A stretch of DNA of 30,397 nt from Rhizophagus prolifer (Eukaryota; Glomeromycota; Glomeromycetes; Glomerales; Glomeraceae), in contig NQWY01013684.1 in NCBI GenBank assembly GCA_019425655.1, forward strand, positions 1 through 30,397, written 5' to 3'. Shown here one piece after another: positions 8,348 through 15,845 of this stretch; positions within the stretch are counted from its first letter, which is position 1, and the number at the start of each line of letters is the position of its first letter. The notes beneath the pieces are model-generated. The model was not told the origin of the DNA. It saw only the letters and a program-made list of their open reading frames with translations, and did not search any database. Made by a program: the position numbers and the translations under genes.

Positions 8348-8531
8348 TGGGTAATGTTTCAAACAAGTTGGTAAATAGAAAACAGTATTGAAATTTAATA
8401 CTGTTTTTATATAGAATAGGATATAGAAATTGATTTTGAAATAGTATTGCAGGTAGCCATAGCAAAAGAAAGTATAAAATAAGCTGTTTAAAATACTGAG
8501 AACCATAACAGATGTTCCAGACGTGTTGGTT
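8348..8531 (+). repeat. inter-cassette repeat, copy 4 (right end of the array)
   Basis: The fourth copy, ending in GTGTTGGTTA. No RHS core follows; ordinary chromosomal sequence begins. It therefore marks the right boundary of the toxin array and may be the ancestral 3' flank of the RHS locus. Confidence 0.8.
8383..8408 (+). terminator. intrinsic terminator inside repeat copy 4
   Basis: Arms CAGTATT and AATACTG (8383-8389 and 8397-8403), a 7-base loop, then five T. It lies in the same place as the hairpins of the other copies. Confidence 0.5.
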
Positions 8532-8657
8532 ATCTTAATACATGGATTTTCATTCAAGATTTAAAAGTAGCACCTTTAACAAAGTTTATAATTCATAAAT
8601 CCCGCTCGGCATTATATTTTCTTTGATGTGATATATTAATCACCAAAAAATAATGTT

Positions 8658-9206
8658 ATGTCAAAGAAAATTGCAATACTCGCAACAGATGGCTTCGAAG
8701 AAAGCGAATTGAAATCCCCGAAAGAACATCTGGAACAGCAAGGCTGGACAGCACATATCGTCAGCCCAAAACCGGGAACAATCAAAGCCTGGGCAGAGAA
8801 AGATTGGGGACAGGAATATGAAGTGGATAAAACGTTGGATAGTGTATCGGCCTCTGATTACGAAGCTCTGGTTTTGCCAGGCGGTGTTATCAATCCAGAT
8901 CAATTAAGGACCAATGAAAAGGCGTTGTCTTTCGTTCAGGATTTTTTCACACAGCATAAGCCGGTCGCAGCGATCTGCCACGGCCCGCAGATCCTTATCA
9001 ATGCGGATGCGGTCAAAGGCAGGAAAATGACCTCTGTCAATTCCATCAGTGCCGATCTTAAAAATGCCGGAGCAGTATGGGAAGACAGTGAAGTAGTGGT
9101 GGACAATGGATTGGTAACCAGTCGTACACCGGAAGATTTACCGGCTTTCAATGCGAAAATGGTAGAAGAGATCAAAGAAGGAAAGCACGAAGATCAGAAT
9201 CTCTAG
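8658..9206 (+). CDS. DJ-1/PfpI family protein (type 1 glutamine amidotransferase fold)
   Basis: This 182-residue protein has the DJ-1/PfpI layout. An N-terminal strand leads to GFEESE with the conserved Glu near residue 15. VLPGG lies near residue 75. The nucleophile elbow AICHGPQ, with the reactive Cys, lies near residue 107, and a late SRTPEDLPAF segment matches the usual end of the fold. Length is typical of the PfpI/YhbO/YraA branch. Members act as general stress proteins, with proposed deglycase, glyoxalase or peptidase activity; which applies cannot be told from sequence. It is cytoplasmic. It stands alone between the toxin array and a strong terminator, with about 125 bases of upstream noncoding sequence in which I saw no perfect -7 box. 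Confidence 0.9.
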   Translation: MSKKIAILATDGFEESELKSPKEHLEQQGWTAHIVSPKPGTIKAWAEKDWGQEYEVDKTLDSVSASDYEALVLPGGVINPDQLRTNEKALSFVQDFFTQHKPVAAICHGPQILINADAVKGRKMTSVNSISADLKNAGAVWEDSEVVVDNGLVTSRTPEDLPAFNAKMVEEIKEGKHEDQNL

Positions 9207-9221
9207 AACAGAATATTATAT

Positions 9222-9255
9222 AAAATCCCCGGAACATTTGCTCCGGGGATTTTTA
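9222..9255. terminator. bidirectional intrinsic terminator
   Basis: A 12-bp stem (AAAATCCCCGGA at 9222-9233, TCCGGGGATTTT at 9242-9253) lies between two converging genes. A/T tails on both sides let it serve the DJ-1 gene on the plus strand and the small gene on the minus strand. Confidence 0.85.
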
Positions 9256-9286
9256 TATCTATTGACAAGCATTCATTGATTTGGGC

Positions 9287-9658
9287 TTACAGACGCACTT
9301 CATTGATGCTCAGCTGATCAATGAGTTTCTGGATATTCTCCAGGTCTTTCAGCACTTTTTGATAAGAGGATTTGGCATATTCGGCAAAAGACGCTTTTGG
9401 CTGCCGTATGTCTTCTGTTTCGAAAACGTGATTGAGTTGGGGATTTTCCACCATATGATCTTTATATTCATCCAGGCATTGATTGACAATGGATTGTTTT
9501 TTTCTGCAGGTCATTCGTTTTTTAAGTTTCCGAAGGGAGCTGATCATATAAGGATTATCGTTATAAGGATTCACAAAATTGCTGTTATCCTGTTCCCCCT
9601 GGTAAATAAAAAAGCCGTCGTCTCCCGGCATTTTCAAAAAGTTTTTATCGAATATCAT
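9287..9658 (-). CDS. hypothetical small protein
   Basis: A 123-residue charged, soluble-looking protein with no signal peptide or membrane segment. The N-terminal part has MPGDDGFFIYQGEQDNSNFV and then NPYNDNPYM. A Lys/Arg-rich middle follows (RKLKKRMTCRKKQS), and the end is helical (SYQKVLKDLENIQKLIDQL) and could form a short coiled coil. I recognise no family. The plus strand is also open across this region, but that frame encodes an unlikely hydrophobic, Phe-rich product. The minus-strand frame has normal amino-acid use and ends at the bidirectional terminator, so it is the one chosen. Confidence 0.65.
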   Translation of the reverse strand: MIFDKNFLKMPGDDGFFIYQGEQDNSNFVNPYNDNPYMISSLRKLKKRMTCRKKQSIVNQCLDEYKDHMVENPQLNHVFETEDIRQPKASFAEYAKSSYQKVLKDLENIQKLIDQLSINEVRL

Positions 9659-9897
9659 TGTGAAAAAGTGTTAAGTTAATATCAAATTAATAGTGGTATA
9701 TAAAATTCAATATCAATTTTAAGACCATAAATGAATTCGAATTATCATTTATCTGTTTATTAATGTTTGATACAAACAATTCGGCAATGAGTCTTTGTAT
9801 TTATAGTTATCATGTTAATTTTTTATTTAAATGTAATTAATATTTTATATCATGTTGATTATAAACAATATCAATTGGACTTGATATAAAATTTCGA
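9659..9897. other. AT-rich noncoding stretch
   Basis: No gene is supported here. It holds an imperfect palindrome near 9730 (AAATGA and TCATTT around ATTCGAATTA) and probably the promoter of the minus-strand gene, though no perfect -7 box was found. Confidence 0.5.
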
Positions 9898-9929
9898 TTT
9901 GAAAGCTTCCGATTTTGGCAAATACTTTG
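9898..9929 (+). promoter_or_regulatory. candidate promoter of a noncoding RNA
   Basis: TTTG at 9898-9901, a gap of 21 bases, and TACTTTG at 9923-9929. This is one base short of the Bacteroidota consensus TTTG-N19-21-TAnnTTTG. Predicted start of transcription is near 9940. Confidence 0.35.
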
Positions 9930-9939
9930 ATGTGGAAAT

Positions 9940-10077
9940 TTCAAGAAAATCTAGTTCATAGTGTATTAGATTTTTTGATAAGGAGGGCAGCAATGTCCTC
10001 TTTCCTGGCAATCCATATATTAATTATATTTTACTCATGGAGAGAAGCCGCTCAGATTGTTTCTCTCCTTTTTATTT
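9940..10077 (+). ncRNA. candidate structured small RNA
   Basis: About 138 bases lie between a promoter-like site and a clear terminator, with no credible gene between them. A 10-bp stem (AAGGAGGGCA with TGTCCTCTTT, two G-T wobbles) closed by a GCAA tetraloop lies near 9980-10003. GNRA loops are typical of stable RNA. The terminator hairpin at 10040-10069 follows. It could instead be the leader of the DUF4142 gene, but the terminator would then cut it off. No known RNA family was recognised. Confidence 0.35.
10040..10077 (+). terminator. intrinsic terminator
   Basis: Arms GGAGAGAA (10040-10047) and TTCTCTCC (10062-10069) are followed by TTTTTATTT. It lies about 70 bases before the DUF4142 gene and has no evident protein gene to serve, which is the main argument for a small RNA upstream. 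Confidence 0.75.
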
Positions 10078-10144
10078 AGCTGGCGTAATTGTTTGGCAGA
10101 CAAATTGTTAATTTAAAAAGCATCACACACTAAATAATATTATT

Positions 10145-10777
10145 ATGAAAAATTCAATCTTAAGTCTTCTGGTTGTAGCGGCATTGGTAGCCTGCAAAAA
10201 AAGTGAAACGACGACAATGGATACAGCTGGTGACAGCACCGCTATAACAACACCTAATGATTCTGCTGCACTGAACACCGACAGTACAGTGATGCCTGCA
10301 GATTCCACATCTGCCGGAACAGGGAAAACTACCGGTACTAATCTGAGTACGCAGGATAAAAAGTTTGCTGATGCTGCTGCAAGAGGTGGAATAATGGAAG
10401 TGCAAATGGGGCATCTGGCTTCCACCAATGCTTCCAATGCGGCTGTGAAATCTCTTGGAGCAATGATGGTTAAGGATCACAGCAAAGCGAATGATGAGCT
10501 CAAACAATGGGCGTCAGCTGTGGGTTATACTTTACCAACAGGCCTGGATGCAGATAAGCAGAAAAAATATGATGATCTGAAGGCTAAAAAAGGTGTAGAC
10601 TTTGACCGTGCCTATACAGATCTTATGGTTAGTGATCATAAAAAAGATATTGCGGAGTTCAAAGAAGAAGCGTCCAAAGGATCAGAGGCTTCTTTAAAAG
10701 CATTTGCCGGCAAAACCGTTCCGACTCTGGAACATCACCTGATGGAATCAGAAAAAGCCAAATCGGCAGTCAAATAA
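10145..10777 (+). CDS. DUF4142 domain lipoprotein
   Basis: A 210-residue predicted lipoprotein. Residues 1-17 are a lipoprotein signal with lipobox LVAC and mature Cys 17. A Thr/Ser/Asp-rich linker to about residue 65 follows, low in complexity and probably disordered. From about residue 70 to the end is a helical DUF4142 domain (KFADAAARGGIMEVQMGHLA, MMVKDHSKANDEL, MVSDHKKDIAEFKEEA, LEHHLMESEKAK) with the spaced His residues typical of this ferritin-like family. It is probably anchored in the envelope. DUF4142 proteins are often linked to stress or biofilm traits, but their chemistry is not settled. It is a single gene with terminators on both sides. Confidence 0.88.
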   Translation: MKNSILSLLVVAALVACKKSETTTMDTAGDSTAITTPNDSAALNTDSTVMPADSTSAGTGKTTGTNLSTQDKKFADAAARGGIMEVQMGHLASTNASNAAVKSLGAMMVKDHSKANDELKQWASAVGYTLPTGLDADKQKKYDDLKAKKGVDFDRAYTDLMVSDHKKDIAEFKEEASKGSEASLKAFAGKTVPTLEHHLMESEKAKSAVK

Positions 10778-10804
10778 TAGATGCTAAATAATAAAGTTAT
10801 GTTG

Positions 10805-10838
10805 AAAAATTGAGCAATTACTGCTCAATTTTTTTTGC
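10805..10838. terminator. bidirectional intrinsic terminator
   Basis: An 11-bp stem (AAAATTGAGCA with TGCTCAATTTT) and a 5-base loop end in a run of T, with an A run on the other side. It separates the DUF4142 gene from the converging Lrp/AsnC gene and can act for both. Confidence 0.85.
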
Positions 10839-10868
10839 ATATTTTCAGAAAATAAAAGGTTACCCCCT

Positions 10869-11333
10869 TTATTTCACCAGATCCAGATCGGGTTGGGCAT
10901 ATTTGTGCACTTTCATGTAGAGCGTAGTTTTAGTCTGAAATACGCCTTCTATTTTAGCAATTTTCTGATTGACCAGTTGGTGAAGCTGTTCATTATTTTT
11001 ACTCATAATATCGACTTCGATATCAAATTCTCCGGCTGTATTGGCCAGGAAGCTGACTTCCGGCATTTTCAGAAGAGTATCTATCACACTTGGGATCAGG
11101 TTGGCAGGACGCACCGAGACTGCAATATTCGCGTAAGCATTGAAACCGACATTCTGAGGATTGATTCTTCCAACGATCTGGATGGTCTTTTCCTCGATAA
11201 GCTTGGTCACGCGGCTTCTAACATTACTGATAGAAACCTTGAGTTTATCGGCTATTTCTGTAAATGATGCACGCCCGTCTTTTTGGAGTTCTTTGAGAAT
11301 TAGAAAATCAATTTCGTCCAGCTTATTTTCCAT
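10869..11333 (-). CDS. Lrp/AsnC family transcriptional regulator
   Basis: A 154-residue protein of the usual Lrp/AsnC length. Residues 1-60 form the winged helix-turn-helix (LDEIDFLILKELQKDGRASF, then EIADKLKVSISNVRSRVTKL). Residues 65-150 form the RAM/AsnC ligand-binding domain (VGRINPQNVGFNAYANIAV, the GEFDIEVDI turn, a final LYMKVHKY strand). It is read away from the pyrimidine-breakdown operon, and the two starts are about 140 bases apart. That is the classic arrangement for a local regulator, so it probably controls the operon in response to a pyrimidine, beta-alanine or an amino acid; this is inference. Lrp/AsnC proteins form octamers or tetramers and usually also control their own gene. 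Confidence 0.92.
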   Translation of the reverse strand: MENKLDEIDFLILKELQKDGRASFTEIADKLKVSISNVRSRVTKLIEEKTIQIVGRINPQNVGFNAYANIAVSVRPANLIPSVIDTLLKMPEVSFLANTAGEFDIEVDIMSKNNEQLHQLVNQKIAKIEGVFQTKTTLYMKVHKYAQPDLDLVK

Positions 11334-11350
11334 TTAGAATAAATTTTACA

Positions 11351-11358
11351 CAAAAGTA
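11351..11358 (-). promoter_or_regulatory. -7 box for the Lrp/AsnC gene
   Basis: Read on the minus strand this is TACTTTTG, a perfect TAnnTTTG box 18 bases before the start codon. No clear -33 TTG was found at the right distance. The transcript would have a very short leader. Confidence 0.55.
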
Positions 11359-11473
11359 TCAAATTTTTGCAAATTTTTTAGAATGATTATAAATTATTGT
11401 AAAAATTGCATATTATTGAAAATTGTTTTTTAGATTAGCTTTCGTTAAAATCTTTATAAAATCATTAATAAAA
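11359..11473 (+). promoter_or_regulatory. divergent control region of the pyrimidine operon
   Basis: A very AT-rich interval. A possible plus-strand promoter is TTG at 11416-11418, a gap of 17 bases, and TAGCTTTC at 11436-11443, one base off TAnnTTTG. TGCAAATTTTTT and AAAAATTGCA (11376 to 11410) form a near-inverted repeat, the kind of AT-rich dyad that Lrp/AsnC proteins bind. Which site is the operator cannot be settled by eye. Confidence 0.4.
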
Positions 11474-12937
11474 ATGTCAAATAAATACGGAAAAGTTAAT
11501 AATTATATTAATGGAGTCTTTGTTGGAACCATTACAGATCGCTGGATGAATGTGGAATCTCCGCTAACCGGTGAAGTGATTGCGGAAGTGGCTATATCTT
11601 CAAAAGAAGATTTGGATAAAGCAGTTTCGGCAGCAAAAGAAGCTTTTAAAACATGGTCAAAAACTCCAATAAAGGATAGGGTTCAGGTTTTTTTCAGATA
11701 CAAGAGACTCCTGGAGCAGAACATTAATGAGTTATCAGCTTTGATTCAGGAAGAAAATGGGAAAACCCTGGACGAAGCCAGGGCCGAGATAGAAAAAAGC
11801 ATTGAGCTGACTGAGTTTGCTGTGTCACTTCCTCAGTTGATCCAGGGTGAGATTCTGGAAGTAAGCAAAGGGGTAGAATGCAGAACAGAACATGCAGCTT
11901 TAGGTGTTGTTGCCTCTATTGTACCGTTTAATTTTCCTTCAATGGTGCCTAACTGGACAATCCCAAATGCAATAACACTCGGCAATACGATGATCCTGAA
12001 AACATCAGAATTAGTTCCTTTGAGTGCTCTGAAAATTGCAGAGCTTCTGAAGCAGGCAGGTCTTCCGGATGGTGTATTCAATATCGTACATGGTGAAAAG
12101 GAGATTGTGGAAGCTATCTGTGATCATCCTGATATAGAAGCAGTATCATTTGTAGGATCCACAAAAGTTGCCAAGATTGTCTATCAAAGAGCTACATCTA
12201 ATCTTAAAAGATGCCTGGCGCTGGGAGGTGCGAAAAATCACCTTTTGGTTTTACCGGATGCGAATCCCGAAATGACTGCTGCTAATGTGACAGCTTCAAT
12301 GTCGGGTTGCGCAGGACAAAGATGTATGGCAGCTTCGGCAATGGTGGCTGTTGGGCAGACAGATCATATTATTGAAAAAATGGTGCAAGAAGCTAAAAAT
12401 GTGATTCCCGGGAAAAACCTTGGTTCCGTGATTTCAAAAGCTGCTAAGGAAAGAATAGAAAATTATATCACCCAGGCTGAGAAAGATGGGGCAAAAATAC
12501 TTTTGGATGGAAGAAATTATAAAGTTGAGGGTAAAGAAAACGGCTATTATGTCGGTCCTACAATTATAGATTTTGTGACACCGGAAATGTCTGTAGCAAA
12601 AGAAGAGATCTTCGGGCCGGTTATCTCCATTATCAGAAGCCGGAGTCTCGAAGATGCTTTGAAAATTGAAAATGCCAATCCTTATGGTAACGCAGCTTCC
12701 GTTTTTACACAAAGCGGCGGATTAGCCAGATATGTGATGGAAAATGCTTCGGCCGGAATGATTGGTGTTAATATCGGTGTGCCCGTACCTAGAGAGCCTT
12801 TTTCTTTCGGAGGCTGGAACGAATCCAGATTCGGGGTGGGAGATATCACCGGAAAAAGTTCTATCGAGTTCTGGACCAAGCTGAAAAAGATGACTACCAA
12901 ATGGAATCCCGAAGCCGGAATCAACTGGATGAGCTAA
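11474..12937 (+). CDS. mmsA: CoA-acylating malonate/methylmalonate-semialdehyde dehydrogenase
   Basis: A 487-residue aldehyde dehydrogenase of the MmsA/IolA branch. Visible are IVPFNFPSMVPNW (about 149-161), the cofactor-binding ILKTSE with Lys 176, SFVGSTKVAK (225-234), ALGGAKNH in place of the usual ELGGK, and the nucleophile in GQRCMA (Cys 284). Having Asn at the general-base position and GQRCMA fits CoA-acylating MmsA enzymes. Next to a beta-alanine-type aminotransferase it most likely turns malonate semialdehyde into acetyl-CoA and CO2. The ATG at 11474 is chosen; an in-frame TTG at 11423 would add 17 residues with no homology and would sit inside the promoter region. It is the first gene of the operon. 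Confidence 0.88.
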   Translation: MSNKYGKVNNYINGVFVGTITDRWMNVESPLTGEVIAEVAISSKEDLDKAVSAAKEAFKTWSKTPIKDRVQVFFRYKRLLEQNINELSALIQEENGKTLDEARAEIEKSIELTEFAVSLPQLIQGEILEVSKGVECRTEHAALGVVASIVPFNFPSMVPNWTIPNAITLGNTMILKTSELVPLSALKIAELLKQAGLPDGVFNIVHGEKEIVEAICDHPDIEAVSFVGSTKVAKIVYQRATSNLKRCLALGGAKNHLLVLPDANPEMTAANVTASMSGCAGQRCMAASAMVAVGQTDHIIEKMVQEAKNVIPGKNLGSVISKAAKERIENYITQAEKDGAKILLDGRNYKVEGKENGYYVGPTIIDFVTPEMSVAKEEIFGPVISIIRSRSLEDALKIENANPYGNAASVFTQSGGLARYVMENASAGMIGVNIGVPVPREPFSFGGWNESRFGVGDITGKSSIEFWTKLKKMTTKWNPEAGINWMS

Positions 12938-12972
12938 AGTATTGAAAATTATGAATTTCAAATTTCAAATCA

Positions 12973-14325
12973 ATGATGTCAGAAACATTAGAAAATAAAG
13001 TCAATAGACAGGAAGTAATTGACAATGCGCTCGATTACACGATAATGTCATGGTCCAAACAGAAAGGAATCGACCCATTTGCGGTAGAAAGAGCAGAAGG
13101 TGTATATCTTTATGATTACAGCGGGCAAAAAATCATTGATTTTTCTTCTGGTCTCATGAATTCCAATATCGGTTACGGAGACCAGCGTGTGACAAATGCT
13201 GTTGTAAAACAGATGCAGCAGGTAGCCTTCATTTCACCAAGCTGTGTTTCGAAGGTCCGAGGCGACTTGGGTAAGAAGCTTGCAGAAATTTGTCCAGGCG
13301 ATCTGAACCGTGCTTTCTTCACGGTTTGTGGAGCAACATCTAACGAAAATGCTATTAAATTAGCTAGACTTTATACAGGCAGACATAAGATATTTACAAG
13401 ATATCAGTCTTATCATGGTGCTACTATTGGTGCCATTTCAGCTGGTGGTGACCCTAGGAAAATCCCTGTAGATGCCCAACAGGCACCAAGCTTTGTTCAC
13501 TTCGATTTGCCTTATGCTTATCGTTACGAATACGGTGAAGACAACCTCCTGAAAGATGCAGTTGCTTCATTGGAAAGGCAAATTGAATATGAAGGTCCCG
13601 GAACTATTGCTGCTATTCTTCTGGAAGGCGAATCCGGAACTTCCGGCTGCTTGCAGTATCCCAAAGGTTATCTGAAAAAAGTGAGAGAAATCTGTAATAA
13701 GCATGGTATATTATTGATCATGGATGAAGTAATGTCAGGTTTCGGAAGAACCGGGAAATGGTTCGGATTTCAGAATCATGATATTATTCCGGATATGATT
13801 GTTATGGCCAAAGGTCTTACTTGTGGCTATCTTCCATTGGGATGTGTAATGGTTTCAGAAAAGATCGCCTCTAAATATGATGACGCAGTACTGCCATTAG
13901 GGCTGACCTATTCCGCTCACGCTGTTTCGTGTGCTGCCGCTATGGAAGTGATCAGGATATATGAAGAAGATCATCTTATCGAAAGAGCCGCAGAAATGGG
14001 AAAATATCTGGAGTCCCGAATTGAAGAAATGAAAAAGATTCATCCTTCAATCGGTGATTTTAGGAATACAGGACTGCTTGGCTGTCTTGAGCTGGTGAAA
14101 AACAGGCAAACCAAAGAACCAATGGCACCTTTCAATGCAAAACCGGATGAAATGATGGTAATGAATAAGGTTGCTGCTAAAATCAAAGAACTGGGAATGT
14201 ATACTTTCGTAAGATGGGGCTATATTTTTATTGCGCCACCATTGATTATTACAAAAGAAGAAATCGACAAAGGGCTGACAATTATTTCAGAAGCTCTTAA
14301 GATTGCTGACGAAGCTACATACTAA
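12973..14325 (+). CDS. class III aminotransferase, probably beta-alanine transaminase
   Basis: A 450-residue PLP enzyme of the class III (omega) family. The glycine-rich phosphate loop is near 119-124 (CGATSNENA), and the substrate/PLP segment YQSYHGAT is near 144-151. LLIMDEVMSGFGRTG has Asp 251, and the Schiff-base Lys 280 is in MAKGLTCGYLPLG. It is cytoplasmic. Context gives the substrate: with dihydropyrimidinase and beta-ureidopropionase downstream, it should move the amino group of beta-alanine to pyruvate or 2-oxoglutarate, yielding malonate semialdehyde for the preceding dehydrogenase. Other omega-amino acids are possible. The gene starts with two adjacent ATG codons (12973, 12976), 35 bases after mmsA. 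Confidence 0.85.
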   Translation: MMSETLENKVNRQEVIDNALDYTIMSWSKQKGIDPFAVERAEGVYLYDYSGQKIIDFSSGLMNSNIGYGDQRVTNAVVKQMQQVAFISPSCVSKVRGDLGKKLAEICPGDLNRAFFTVCGATSNENAIKLARLYTGRHKIFTRYQSYHGATIGAISAGGDPRKIPVDAQQAPSFVHFDLPYAYRYEYGEDNLLKDAVASLERQIEYEGPGTIAAILLEGESGTSGCLQYPKGYLKKVREICNKHGILLIMDEVMSGFGRTGKWFGFQNHDIIPDMIVMAKGLTCGYLPLGCVMVSEKIASKYDDAVLPLGLTYSAHAVSCAAAMEVIRIYEEDHLIERAAEMGKYLESRIEEMKKIHPSIGDFRNTGLLGCLELVKNRQTKEPMAPFNAKPDEMMVMNKVAAKIKELGMYTFVRWGYIFIAPPLIITKEEIDKGLTIISEALKIADEATY

Positions 14326-14342
14326 CACTATTTTATTAAATA

Positions 14343-15815
14343 ATGCCGGATATCAATACTGATCGTGTTTTTGATCCAAAACTTTATAATGAAGATTTGG
14401 CTCCTGTTTCTCCAAATAAAAGAACCTGGGGAACATGGAATTATGCCTCATTATGGATCAGTATGTCAATGTGTATCCCAACCTATATGCTGGCAAGTTC
14501 TCTGATAGAAGGTGGGATGAACTGGTGGCAATCGGTAGTGACTATATTTTTAGGAAATCTTATTGTGTTGATTCCGATGATTCTTAACGGTCACGCCGGG
14601 ACAAAATACGGAATTCCTTTTCCGGTATTTGCAAGAGCCAGTTTTGGAACTGCGGGCGCTAATATTCCTGCATTACTAAGAGCAATTGTCGCATGTGGAT
14701 GGTTTGGGATTCAGACGTGGATTGGTGGGGCTTCATTTTATCAGATTTTGAGAGTCTGGATACCTTCACTTTCGGAGCCAATGGTCACGGGATTTTTCCC
14801 TCCTGCCTTGGAAATGGTCTGCTTTCTGATTTTTCTGGCAATCAATATGATTGTGGTTTATTTTGGAGTAGACAGCATTCGTAAATTATTAGTTTTTAAA
14901 GCAATATTCCTTCCGGCTGCAGCTTTTGCTCTTTTATTTTGGGCAATATACTCAACAGATGGTCTGGGCAGAATACTAGACCAACCCTCTAAGTTTCAAA
15001 CATCTTCAGAATTCTGGAAGTTTTTTTTCCCTGCTCTGACGGGAATGGTTGGATTCTGGGCAACATTATCATTGAATATCCCGGATTTTACAAGGTATGC
15101 CACTTCCCAGAAGGCTCAAATCAATGGACAGATGATTGGTTTGCCTCCTTCAATGGCAGTTTTCTCATTCATTGGTGTGGTAGTGACTTCTGCGACTACG
15201 ATTATATATGGAACCACAATTTGGGATCCGGTAATTCTTGCGGGAAAATTTGAAAATAAAATCCTGGTGACTTTAGCGATGTTAGCAATCGCCATTTCTA
15301 CTTTAGCAACTAATATTGCAGCGAATATTGTAAGTCCTGCCAATGATTTTGCCAATCTCAATCCAACTAAAATTACTTTCAGAACGGGTGGTTATATCAC
15401 GGGTATTATTGGGATATTAATATGTCCATGGAAGCTGATTGCAGATCCTTCCGGGTATATTTTTACCTGGCTGGTCGGTTACTCAAGTTTGCTTGGACCG
15501 ATTGGTGGCATTATGATTTCAGACTACTTTTTTGTCCGAAAGCAAAAGTTGATTCTTGAAGAATTATATCAGGAAGGAAAAACTTATTCTTACAAAAACG
15601 GATTCAATTCCAAAGCCATTATGGCACTGATTCTTGGAATTCTCCCTAATATTCCTGGGTTTTTAGTTACTGTTAAATTAATTCCTGCAGATTTGGTTCC
15701 GGAATGGCTGACAAACCTTTATCACTATGGTTGGTTTGTCGGATTTTTCATCAGCGGATTGGTTTATTTTATCTTAATGAAAAACAAAATTAAAGAACCA
15801 AAAAAGCATCATTAA
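14343..15815 (+). CDS. NCS1 family nucleobase:cation symporter
   Basis: A 490-residue membrane protein with about 12 hydrophobic segments. NCS1 hallmarks are clear: RTWGTWNYASLWISM at the first membrane helix, GHAGTKYGIPFPVFARASFG, the substrate-binding helix CGWFGIQTWIGG with its Trp and Gln, and FWATLSLNIPDFTRYA with the second Trp and an Asn. These correspond to the hydantoin- and base-contacting residues of the known NCS1 transporter Mhp1. It sits in the inner membrane and, by its place in the operon, probably imports uracil, thymine, dihydropyrimidines or a related hydantoin, driven by Na+ or H+. It lies 17 bases after the aminotransferase. Confidence 0.92.
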   Translation: MPDINTDRVFDPKLYNEDLAPVSPNKRTWGTWNYASLWISMSMCIPTYMLASSLIEGGMNWWQSVVTIFLGNLIVLIPMILNGHAGTKYGIPFPVFARASFGTAGANIPALLRAIVACGWFGIQTWIGGASFYQILRVWIPSLSEPMVTGFFPPALEMVCFLIFLAINMIVVYFGVDSIRKLLVFKAIFLPAAAFALLFWAIYSTDGLGRILDQPSKFQTSSEFWKFFFPALTGMVGFWATLSLNIPDFTRYATSQKAQINGQMIGLPPSMAVFSFIGVVVTSATTIIYGTTIWDPVILAGKFENKILVTLAMLAIAISTLATNIAANIVSPANDFANLNPTKITFRTGGYITGIIGILICPWKLIADPSGYIFTWLVGYSSLLGPIGGIMISDYFFVRKQKLILEELYQEGKTYSYKNGFNSKAIMALILGILPNIPGFLVTVKLIPADLVPEWLTNLYHYGWFVGFFISGLVYFILMKNKIKEPKKHH

Positions 15816-15845
15816 TAATTTATCATTCATCATTTATAATCACGT

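Noticed and set aside
2735-8531. Integron or CRISPR reading of the repeated blocks
   Set aside because: Repeats are ~180 bp and bounded by whole gene units, so not CRISPR. No integrase gene is present in the window, and the blocks were not matched to known attC sites. The placement is integron-like, but homologous exchange is enough to explain it.
8532-8657. A perfect promoter for the DJ-1 family gene
   Set aside because: A TTTCTTTG-like stretch is present, but no TAnnTTTG box with a proper -33 element was found, so no site is claimed.
9281-9679. A plus-strand open frame of 132 codons opposite the minus-strand gene at 9287-9658
   Set aside because: It is Phe- and Ile-rich in an unlikely way, overlaps the other frame almost fully, and has no promoter or terminator logic. 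The minus-strand product has normal composition.
9993-10110. A short frame starting at ATG 9993 behind a strong AAGGAGGG site
   Set aside because: The Shine-Dalgarno-like site is one arm of a GNRA-capped stem, and the frame runs straight through the intrinsic terminator at 10040-10077. Bacteroidota also make little use of such sites.
11423-11473. TTG start adding 17 residues to the MmsA-like protein
   Set aside because: The added residues have no family match and would lie in the predicted promoter region; ATG 11474 gives the usual length.
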